From the NCBI GenBank assembly GCA_900016865.1, contig FIZI01000011.1:1724-52506 (forward strand): a stretch of 50,783 nucleotides of DNA, given 5' to 3'. The notes beneath the pieces are model-generated. The model was not told the origin of the DNA, ran no database searches, and saw only the letters and a program-made list of their open reading frames with translations. The translations under genes were made by a program, and so were the position numbers. Below are positions 1-8,100 of the stretch, piece by piece. Within the stretch, counting starts at the first letter, position 1. Each line of letters begins with the position of its first letter. Source of the stretch: an uncultured Clostridia bacterium (GTDB lineage: Bacteria > Bacillota > DTU014).

Positions 1-34
1 AGTCTGGTGCTCTAATCCGCTGAGCTACGGGTGC
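1..34 (-). tRNA. tRNA, 5' half only, cut by the window edge (possibly Arg)
   Basis: Reading the minus strand from 34 downwards gives a canonical tRNA 5' half: a 7-nt acceptor strand GCACCCG, TA, the D arm GCTC...GAGC, and the first strand of the anticodon stem CCAGA followed by C and T. The window ends just before the anticodon, so the amino acid cannot be read. The acceptor and D arm resemble bacterial Arg tRNAs and the tRNA-Arg at 22116-22192, hence the tentative Arg guess. Confidence 0.85.
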
Positions 35-68
35 ATATTGATGAAACACCATTCTACCTGCCCGCTAG

Positions 69-97
69 ATTATATCACACCGTAGGGAGGATCACAA
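69..97 (-). promoter_or_regulatory. Sigma-A-type promoter for the edge tRNA
   Basis: On the minus strand a -35 box TTGTGA (92-97) is followed after exactly 17 nt by a perfect -10 box TATAAT (69-74). The tRNA 5' end is at 34, about 35 nt downstream, which fits a short tRNA leader. Confidence 0.7.
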
Positions 98-185
98 CAG
101 CTTCCTAGGGCGAGTCATTCGCCTGGATGAACTCACGCCGGGATGAGCTTACACTGATAGTGCTCCTGATGCGTTAGTGGCATCC

Positions 186-231
186 GGCACAAGATGAGAT
201 TTTTCCTCGTCATTTGCAAGAAACCACATAT
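186..231. repeat. Copy A of an imperfect repeat found upstream of two tRNA genes
   Basis: This stretch aligns with 20967-21012 at roughly 79% identity by eye over about 43 nt. The shared core reads AAGATG, a T-rich run, then CTC.TCATTTGCA. Both copies lie upstream of a minus-strand tRNA promoter in the same orientation. On the minus strand each copy can form a small hairpin (GAYGAG, A-rich loop, NCATC). It lies in the 262-nt gap 35-296, which holds no convincing gene. Confidence 0.45.
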
Positions 232-296
232 ACAACTAGAACCTTATGTGTATAGAGCCGTCCAAACTCAATCGCGCCGCATGCGAGATCGGGTTT

Positions 297-2156
297 CTAG
301 ACGATCTCGAACTGGCCCACGAGCGACTTCAACTCCGCAGCCATCTGAGATAGATCTTCGGCAGATGATGCCATATCCTCAGTAGCTGCACTCTGTTTCT
401 CAGCCGATGCTGCGGCCTCTTGTGCGCTTGCCGCGTTCTGTTCTCCTATCGAAGCGATAGACTCAATGGCCCTTATTACCTCATCGCTGCCGGAGGCCAT
501 CTCCTCAGCCAGCGAGCTGTTTTCCTCAGTAATAGCAGCGAGACGAGTCATAGCCCCTCGCACATCCTCTGCCGCCTGGTTCAAGTCTCCCACGATGGCC
601 ATGACCTGGGCCAGCTCGTTACGAGCCGATCCGGCCACTTTCTCGATTTCAGCCAAGACACCGCTAGCCTCATCTGCAAGTCGAGCACCCTCATCTATCT
701 GTTCGTTGCTCTCCTGGACGGACTCAACTGTTCGTACGATCGAGGCCAACAGCTGATTGACTATCTGAGAGATCTCTTCGGTTGACTGTGACGAGCGTTC
801 AGCCAGACGTCTTACCTCATCTGCCACGACTGCAAATCCGCGACCTGCCTCACCGGCTCGAGCGGCTTCTATGGCCGCATTCAGGGCTAGGAGGTTGGTC
901 TGGTCTGCGATATCGTTGATAACGGAAACGATTTCGCCGATCTGCTTCGAGCCGGTTTCCAATTCTGCTACACACGCAAGGGTCTTTGACGCAGTTGTAC
1001 GGATCTGCTCCATCGCTTCTTTAACCCTGGTAACGGACTCATTGCCAGCAGACGCGAACTGCTGGTTTTTCTCAGCGCCCTTCTGCCTCCCCAGGAGCAC
1101 TTCAACAGCTTTGACTAGGTTGTCAGTCATCTTCTCAACCGCATCACTCGTTTTCGCGACCTCAGCAGATGACTCCTGAGCTCCCTGAGCCACCTGCCTA
1201 ATGGCTGTCAAGAGCTGCTGCATTTGATCCCTGGCGTGGATGCTGTCCTTGCTCTGATACTCCACTCCTTGGGCAACCTGTGAGATCATCAACGCCACCT
1301 GGTTTGCAGCCTCTGCCTGCTGTTTACCTGCGGCAGCAAGCCGCCTCGAACTCTCCTCTACGGTTTCGCTAAATTGCCTGACCTGCCTGATAGCCGAACT
1401 GAGCTTGTCAGCAAGAGCGTTGAAACAGCTGGCAAGCTCACCGAGTTCATCCTTAGATGTCACGACTACCCGCTTAGTGAGATCAGCCCGTTCTTGAGCC
1501 ATGACTTTGAGTATGTCTGTTGCAGTCTTGACCGGCACAGTAATTCTACGAGTCAGAGCAATTCCAGCCGCGATGCCGACGGCTACCATCAATGCAGAAA
1601 GAACGGCGATCACTACTTTCGCTTGACTGGATCGCCCTTCTATCTCTGTGGATATGCTGTCTATCTGGTCCTGTCCATACTCGATAAGGGCACCAATAGC
1701 ATCCTGGAGCGACATTCTAGACTCTCGAATGCGCCCGAGCACTATGTGCGCGTCTTCGCCGCTCATCTGGCCAGCACCGAGTGCACTGGTTGCCTCTTGC
1801 TGAAAGGCTCTCGCCTTCTGCTCCACATCTGCGAGCAGTGTCTTAGCCTCGGACGACTTGATCAGACCGGCTAACGACTCAAGCGCTTCGTCTATCTTCT
1901 CGCGGTTCGCCTCATACTCGTCGACATAGATGCGGTCCTGAGTTGACAAGTAAGCCGCGACCGACAGCCCTTGTTGCTGTATTCGAGCATCCAAGTATCG
2001 GGCCAGCTCCAGCCCCACTTGAATCCTCCCGCTAAGATCATCATACTTCGCCAGGCTGTCAGTGAGCGAATAGTAGCTCACCACAGAGACGACCATGAGC
2101 AACAAGAGAACCAATCCGATGCCGACAGCGAGTTTCTTTCCAACTGTGAGGTTCAT
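297..2156 (-). CDS. Methyl-accepting chemotaxis protein
   Basis: Transmembrane chemoreceptor that passes ligand information to the CheA/CheW array at the cell pole. The 619 residues show a first membrane helix (about 8-28), a helical extracytoplasmic sensor region (30-178), a second membrane helix (about 180-201), a HAMP linker (about 203-255) and a long coiled-coil signalling domain. The conserved hairpin tip that contacts CheA/CheW lies near residues 409-456 and includes [16 protein letters not shown] and [12 protein letters not shown]. The sensor domain is all-helical, four-helix-bundle-like, so the ligand is unknown. The ATG is preceded by AGGAG (2165-2170) at good spacing. It is monocistronic by context, with its own promoter at 2261-2290. 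No other chemotaxis genes lie in the window, although a FliK-like gene is present at 43525. Confidence 0.95.
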   Translation of the reverse strand: MNLTVGKKLAVGIGLVLLLLMVVSVVSYYSLTDSLAKYDDLSGRIQVGLELARYLDARIQQQGLSVAAYLSTQDRIYVDEYEANREKIDEALESLAGLIKSSEAKTLLADVEQKARAFQQEATSALGAGQMSGEDAHIVLGRIRESRMSLQDAIGALIEYGQDQIDSISTEIEGRSSQAKVVIAVLSALMVAVGIAAGIALTRRITVPVKTATDILKVMAQERADLTKRVVVTSKDELGELASCFNALADKLSSAIRQVRQFSETVEESSRRLAAAGKQQAEAANQVALMISQVAQGVEYQSKDSIHARDQMQQLLTAIRQVAQGAQESSAEVAKTSDAVEKMTDNLVKAVEVLLGRQKGAEKNQQFASAGNESVTRVKEAMEQIRTTASKTLACVAELETGSKQIGEIVSVINDIADQTNLLALNAAIEAARAGEAGRGFAVVADEVRRLAERSSQSTEEISQIVNQLLASIVRTVESVQESNEQIDEGARLADEASGVLAEIEKVAGSARNELAQVMAIVGDLNQAAEDVRGAMTRLAAITEENSSLAEEMASGSDEVIRAIESIASIGEQNAASAQEAAASAEKQSAATEDMASSAEDLSQMAAELKSLVGQFEIV

Positions 2157-2260
2157 TTGGACACGCTCCTACTTGATCTGGTTTGCTCGTTTCTAGACGC
2201 ATCCTTTCACCTCGGTGAGAGGGTCGCTCCTGGTGGACACGCCTACTCCGCTCTCTTCGT

Positions 2261-2290
2261 ACTATAATGGTAATTTCCCGCAATTGTCAA
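2261..2290 (-). promoter_or_regulatory. Sigma-A-type promoter of the chemoreceptor gene
   Basis: On the minus strand a perfect -35 TTGACA (2285-2290) is followed after 18 nt by TATAGT (2261-2266). Transcription would start near 2254, giving a leader of roughly 100 nt before the ATG at 2156. Confidence 0.65.
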
Positions 2291-2911
2291 ACGAGTCTCA
2301 AAACCACACGAGAAGGATAAGTAGGGATATCAGTGCTTATATTCCTATAAACCGGTCGGACGGAGCTTTTTGGGCAGCTAGAATAGCCCGCAGCACCCGT
2401 GCACTGCGTAGTCTAAAACAGCTGCGAGTCTCATTGCTGAGCTGTAGCAGAGGCTTGTCCGGCGTCATATCGGCACGTAGGGAGGCAGTGCGTGGCATGG
2501 CCAGATCAACGACAAACTGCCGCAGCTTCATAACAACAGGCGTGGTTGTCGTAGACTGCAGTCAGGGGCGCCCTGACTCCAAGCGGCTTCTCAAAGCACG
2601 AGTCGCTGCTTCAAGGCTCGCTCGCGAGTTGGCTCGCACAGAGTGTCGCCTCAGGTTCCCTACCAGCTCCCCGAAGCCAATAAAGATCCTTAGCACATCG
2701 GCAGTCAAGAAGGGGCGTAGGCTGAAGGTCGCAGTTACGGTCATGTGGAGGTGCGTTGGCAGACACAGCCGCCCACGCCCGTATCCATGCCCGCACTCAT
2801 ACTGGTGCCCATATCTTTACCCAAACTGTAGGTCATGTCCTAGACGCCGAGCCTGTCCCTGGTTTGCCGGTCTGAGACTCAACACTTTGGCGTGGACAGC
2901 TGCTCTACACC
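2291..2911. other. Long intergenic region without a convincing gene; possible gene remnant on the minus strand
   Basis: About 620 nt between the chemoreceptor promoter and the 3' end of the capA-like gene. The plus-strand frame 2215-2982 is Arg/Cys/Pro-rich and has no ribosome site. On the minus strand 2744 down to 2337 is a single frame of about 135 codons interrupted by one TGA at 2562-2564. Neither half has a Shine-Dalgarno site. It could be a decayed small gene or chance. I recognise no family. Confidence 0.3.
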
Positions 2912-4921
2912 TCAAGGCATATGAGAGGCGTCAACGACGTCTTGAGCGATCAAGGATTCGACCTGCTTGGCAGTCGTGCTAAAGCTCGCGCTCGAGTCTG
3001 AGCTCACCACGGCAGAGCTGAACCTACTCATCTCAAGCAACGCACGCCTCTTGGCGTCTCCGGCCAGGAGAATTGGTTGGCAATCTACGATGTAGCACGG
3101 CAATACATCCACTCTGATGATGCGCCCGCCGGATAGGCGCGTAGTGCGGTCCTTGGATATCGTAAAACGCAGTATGACGCTGTCCTGCGTTCCAGGCTGA
3201 CGCTGGTCAAAGATGAAGTTGCCTAGGGAGTATGCCGTAACCCAGCAATCGCCGAATGCAAGGCCCTGCAAGACATGTGGATGATGCCCCAACACGAGGT
3301 TGGCGCCTGCAGCTGTTGCTACCTCTGCGAAATGCTGCTGAGTCTGATTGGGATAATGCTTGTACTCCTCCCCCCAGTGACATGAGACCACGACGAAGTC
3401 CGAGTCAGCTTTCGCTCTAGCTACGTCCTCTACAAGCACATCCTCCCTCAGTGGAGCCACCCCGGGCCTTGACTCTGTGGCATCGACGTCCCTGTTGTCC
3501 TTGGTATAGCAAAACCAGAGCTCCGTGTACGCCAAGAACGCTATCCGCAAACCGTTCGACTCGATGACCTTGTGGCGTCTGGCTGCAGCCTCGTTTGCTC
3601 CGGCACCGACGTGATGAATCCCGGCTGTATCCAGGTATTCGATAGTATCATACAAGGCGATATAGTCGTAGTCCAATATGTGGTTGTTGGCGATTGAGAC
3701 CACATCCAAACCGGAGTAACGCAAAGCTTTCATGACATCCGGATACGCCCTGAACATGTTGAGCGGGTTTCCTCTGCTGCTTATCGGCGTTTCTAGATTG
3801 GCAAAAGCGATGTCCGCGGAGCTTAGTACCTGTTGAGTCCCTTCAAACGGATGGGTTAGGCCGTGCCTGTTCATTGCCTGCCGAACCCCTCGATCGAGCA
3901 TTATGTCTCCCACTGCCACGAGAGTCACTGCTTTCGATCCCAAGAGGCTGTCGTCGACCTGCTGTATGTGGTCTAGAAACGCACGTAGGACTCGGGTATG
4001 CCCAAACCGCCTCCGTATCCAAGTTTGCAGGCGGCCAAGAAGAGACTGCCCGGTCGGTTCCAGCACACAGACCGTGGAAACTATACATCCATCTCTCACG
4101 ACTGCATCTCCGATTACCCTCACAGGATTCACGCCCGGGGCGATTGCAGACAGAGGTACCAGCCCCATGCCAAACGGCTCAAGCCGCAAGTAATCCACAA
4201 ACTCGACGTGATTGGCAAACTGCTGATGGACAACGCTCGCACTAGGCCTGCCAGATTGGCCGATCCTTTGCTGCGCCGCGCCAATTGAGACCATGCTCTC
4301 AGCCGGATTGTGATCATACGTTGCAAGCTTGATCTCTCCCGTCCAACCGGGCTCGAGCCCGGCCCAATCACTGATCTCCCCTTCCATCACCATCCGCAAC
4401 GCCTCGATACTCACGACCTGAATAGGGTTGAAAACACTTACCACGGGCGTGAACTTGGCATACAACAACCCGGTTACAGTCAACCCAGTGCCGGTGGCTC
4501 TCTCTAGCCCGGGCCGCAGCTGCTGTACGCTCGTCTCAGGGAGAATCCAGGCGTGCAGTCTGGACAACCCGCTCGATCGCTCGCGAACGAATCCGCCTGC
4601 CGCTTCGCGTCGAAGTGCGTCGGTTGCTTCGTCATACGATTCACGTTGCCCCTCTCCCCGCCGCATCTCATCTGTCGTTTCAGCCAGCGACGCGAAATCA
4701 GAGTCGCTTACGACGAAGAACTCGATCTCTGCAGCTGGGTAGAGATTTTGGAAACTGGAGTAGTACGGGAGCAGGTAGTAAGAAAGCGATTCCGGAACTC
4801 CGATCTCGACCCTGCCCACAACACGGCCCTCAAGCGCGGCTACAGCCAGTCCTGCTGCGAAGAACACCACCGTTGACAGAGCAACCGCGTTTACTCGCGA
4901 GCGCCTTAGCAACAAGATCAC
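2912..4921 (-). CDS. CapA-family (PGA_cap metallophosphoesterase-like) protein with N-terminal substrate-binding-like domain
   Basis: Two-part cell-surface protein. After an N-terminal hydrophobic segment, residues of roughly 40-320 resemble PstS-like periplasmic binding domains (the stretch with SIEALRMVMEGEISDWAGL is typical of that fold). From about residue 333 there is a complete CapA domain: VAVGDIMLDRGV, FANLETPIS, SIANNHILDYD, SCHWGEEY, GHHPHVLQG and YSLGNFIFDQ. CapA proteins are needed for poly-gamma-glutamate capsule synthesis in Bacillus anthracis, but the family is broad and the role here is unproven: no capB/capC ligase genes are nearby. The frame opens with a GTG at 4930 that abuts AAGGGG. 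The GTG three codons later (4919-4921) has correct spacing and is preferred. CapA fused to a binding-protein fold suggests ligand-dependent surface polymer processing, which is inference. Confidence 0.85.
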   Translation of the reverse strand: MILLLRRSRVNAVALSTVVFFAAGLAVAALEGRVVGRVEIGVPESLSYYLLPYYSSFQNLYPAAEIEFFVVSDSDFASLAETTDEMRRGEGQRESYDEATDALRREAAGGFVRERSSGLSRLHAWILPETSVQQLRPGLERATGTGLTVTGLLYAKFTPVVSVFNPIQVVSIEALRMVMEGEISDWAGLEPGWTGEIKLATYDHNPAESMVSIGAAQQRIGQSGRPSASVVHQQFANHVEFVDYLRLEPFGMGLVPLSAIAPGVNPVRVIGDAVVRDGCIVSTVCVLEPTGQSLLGRLQTWIRRRFGHTRVLRAFLDHIQQVDDSLLGSKAVTLVAVGDIMLDRGVRQAMNRHGLTHPFEGTQQVLSSADIAFANLETPISSRGNPLNMFRAYPDVMKALRYSGLDVVSIANNHILDYDYIALYDTIEYLDTAGIHHVGAGANEAAARRHKVIESNGLRIAFLAYTELWFCYTKDNRDVDATESRPGVAPLREDVLVEDVARAKADSDFVVVSCHWGEEYKHYPNQTQQHFAEVATAAGANLVLGHHPHVLQGLAFGDCWVTAYSLGNFIFDQRQPGTQDSVILRFTISKDRTTRLSGGRIIRVDVLPCYIVDCQPILLAGDAKRRALLEMSRFSSAVVSSDSSASFSTTAKQVESLIAQDVVDASHMP

Positions 4922-5133
4922 AAGAAGCACCCCTTGAGATCAGATGGAGCTTACGGCCACCCCTCTGTTATCGTCCGTGTATAGCCGCCGTCCGTATATC
5001 GATATTGCTCCAGTGCCCGCCACATGTCACGAATGCTGTCTGCACTCATCGAACTCGGTCACAGAGCGGTGACCCGCCCCACCTGTCTCGACATGTTTGG
5101 TTGCGCGTTGGGAACAAAAAGGATATATCAGTC

Positions 5134-8100
5134 ATGACGGAGAATACTCTGTTGAACCACCAAACCAGTCTCTTCCAACAACGAGAGGTTACGCGGGGCG
5201 ATTGCATGGAATTGATCAATCGAAGGTACCAAGTAATCGACATCGCACATGATGGTTCGTCAAGCCTGTGCTACTTGGTTGAGGATCTCCTCCAAGAAGG
5301 CAGAGAAGCGGTGCTTCGGCTCATAAGGCCCGAAGCAGTTTCGGGGAAGGCGATAGACTACCTAAAGCGTGAGCTGCCTGCACTCAAGAACATCGCACAC
5401 CCGGGTTTGGTGAGGATCTTCGATTTCGGGATCGTGCAATCAATTGACGGCCGCAGTGCGCTCTCACTGCAATATTACCTGGCTCACGAGCGTATTCCGC
5501 CCTACAGGAGCGTTCTAGAGGAATACGCAGGCAAGGACACAGAGAGCATTGTCAAGGCCATCGTTGATCTATGCCACGCCCTTGGCCATCTCCATGATAA
5601 CGGATATATATATGGTTGCCTGGGCGAGAATACTGTCTCAGTAGTGGATGGACACGACGGCCCTACTGTCAAGCTGACCCGTTGCGTACTTAACGCCGAA
5701 GCCGAAAAGGGCATCTTTAAACCTTATGAGGTCGACCCGCAGTTTGCCTCCCCCGAGCAGATCCGCAATGACCCGGTCGGCCCTGCCTCCGACCTTTACT
5801 CGCTTGGCGTATTGCTGCTTTATATGTTGACGCGAGACGATCCAGACACCGTAACTGTATCAGCTGCACTTGCAAAGCATCGTGAGAGCCAGGGCCTCGA
5901 GCTGTTTGGCCCGCTGATCGATCGCCTCATAGCCCCGATTGAGGAGCGATACACTGATACCCGGCAAGTAATAGCGCACATCAACGCCATAATGAGCTCT
6001 GACTTCCCCTTATTCACAAAAAGCACTAGGGACAGAGTCGTGGCCAATACCAAGCTGGTTGGCCGCGATCATGAACTGGACAAGCTCAACGAGTGGAAGG
6101 TCAGGGTGCTCATGAAAAACCGACGCCCGTCATTGACATTGGTCGACGGCACTATGGGCATTGGCAAGACCCGCCTCCTCCGCGAGCTGTGTTTTCATAT
6201 GGAGCTTGAGAGGGTTCGAGTGTTCACTGTCAGCTTCTCAGAAGCTCGTCAGATCGCGTTTGAGCCGGTTACCCAGTTTATCCGAAGCATAGTTCCACTT
6301 GCGAGCGTCGAAAGCTTGACGAAGTACGGGCCTGAGCTGATCAAGGTTGTGCCCGACATTCTGAGCGGCTACGACATCCAACCCACTCCTGCCCTTTCTG
6401 CAGAAAGAGAGATGCTGAGACTCTGTGACCGCTTGGCGAACTTCATACTCGACACCTTCGACAAACAGCGAGTAGTCGTGGTTTTTGACAATGCTCAATG
6501 GGCAGATCGGCAGAGCCTTCAGCTGATAGAGCATATGCTCAGCAGTCCTAAGGCCGTCGCCTTGTGGCTAATCCTGACCTACCGGTCCGAAGAAGTCGAC
6601 GGCAAGCCTCTGCAAGGCCTGCTCGAGCGGTGGCACTCTTCTGCGGAAACAACACGGCTGACCCTGTCGTCTTTCACGCCGGAGGCCACGTACGAGTTAG
6701 TAGTGCAGTTGCTCGGCAACAGTCCGATCTTGTCCCGGTTCTCAGCCCGCGTTCATCGAGAGACTGAGGGAAATCCGTTGCTCATAAAGGACGTTGTAAA
6801 CGCTCTTCATTCACACGGGCACCTATGCATAGACGACGAAGGGCACTGGCGCACTGACTTTGATGTAGATGGTGACACCTTCAAGTGGCCTGTGCCAAGC
6901 AATGTTTATGAGGCGGCTCTGAATCAAGTCGCAGGTCTACCAGACGACTCTCGGGCTGTTCTTGAGACCTTGTCAGTGTTCATGTCTGCGGCACCACTCG
7001 AAACAGTTCAAGAGGTCTGCGACATCCCTCGAGACCGACTCATCCGCATCCTCAATGAGCTCATATCTCTGCAGCTCATTGACGAGAGAGATGACGATCG
7101 GGGGTACACATACGAAATCCGCTTGAGATGCGTAAAGCGAGAACTCTACGACTTTATGGAAGAGCCGCGCAAGCAGGAGCTTCATAATAAGGTTGCAAGA
7201 GCGCTCGAGTGCTCACCAAATAAGGATGGCACTGACCTACGCCACGAGCTGGTGTTTCATCTCAAGAAAGCGGGAGAACTACAGCTCGCATTCGAGTCGG
7301 CCTTGTCGACTGCACAGAGCCTTCAGGAGATCGGGATTGACTCCCGCTCTCAGGTGTTTCTCACCGAGGCTTATGAGATAGCCAAGAGACTCGGTGACGA
7401 TTCACAGACGACTCAAATCCTGTTTTTGTTGAGCGAGACCTATGAGCGTCTGGGGTTGTATGAAAAGGCACTTAACGCCTATCGTGAAACGCTTGAACTC
7501 GCGTCCAAGACGAACGACGTCAGAGCCAAGGCCCTTGCCAAACAGGGTATCGGTCTGCTTCAGGTGAGGATGAACAACATAGAAGCCGCCTCTGATTCCC
7601 TCTACGAAGCCCTGGATCTCGCGAAGTCGATTGGATGCACGGAGGCAGTCCTCAGGGCCACATACAGCCTTTGCGTAATGATGCTGAGCAAGCAGAGGTA
7701 CGATGAGATAGTCGAGCTGGCGTCCAAATGCCTCGCCTCTTATCCTGACAACGAGTTTCTCCATATACGAGGACTGCTCGAAAATCTGATCGGCGCTTGC
7801 TATGATGCAAAAGGGCAGAGTGACGAGGCCCTAGTGCGGTTCAAGGAGAGCATCAGGCTGTTTAACCTCTCAGGCAGGTATTGGGAAGCCGCCCGGCCCA
7901 TCAACAACATCGGCAACATCTACAACGACTACGTGCGCATGCCCGAAAAGGCCAGAAGCTACTACCAGCAGGCTATCGATATCGTAAAGAAGTACGGCCA
8001 GCCTGCAATCATAGAGACTCTGCTAAACAACATCGGCGAGACATACAGGGCGCAGGATGATCACTCAAAGGCGCTTGAGTATTACCGCGAAGCTGAGAAA

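Noticed and set aside
2215-2982. 255-codon plus-strand frame in the gap between chemoreceptor and capA-like genes
   Set aside because: Very rich in Arg, Cys and Pro, no ribosome site, overlaps the capA-like 3' end and the chemoreceptor promoter; looks like antisense noise.
4615-5133. N-terminal extension of the giant kinase-like protein by 173 codons
   Set aside because: It lies antisense to the capA-like 5' region, has no ribosome site and low-quality composition. The ATG at 5134 has AAAAAGGA upstream and leads straight into the kinase fold.
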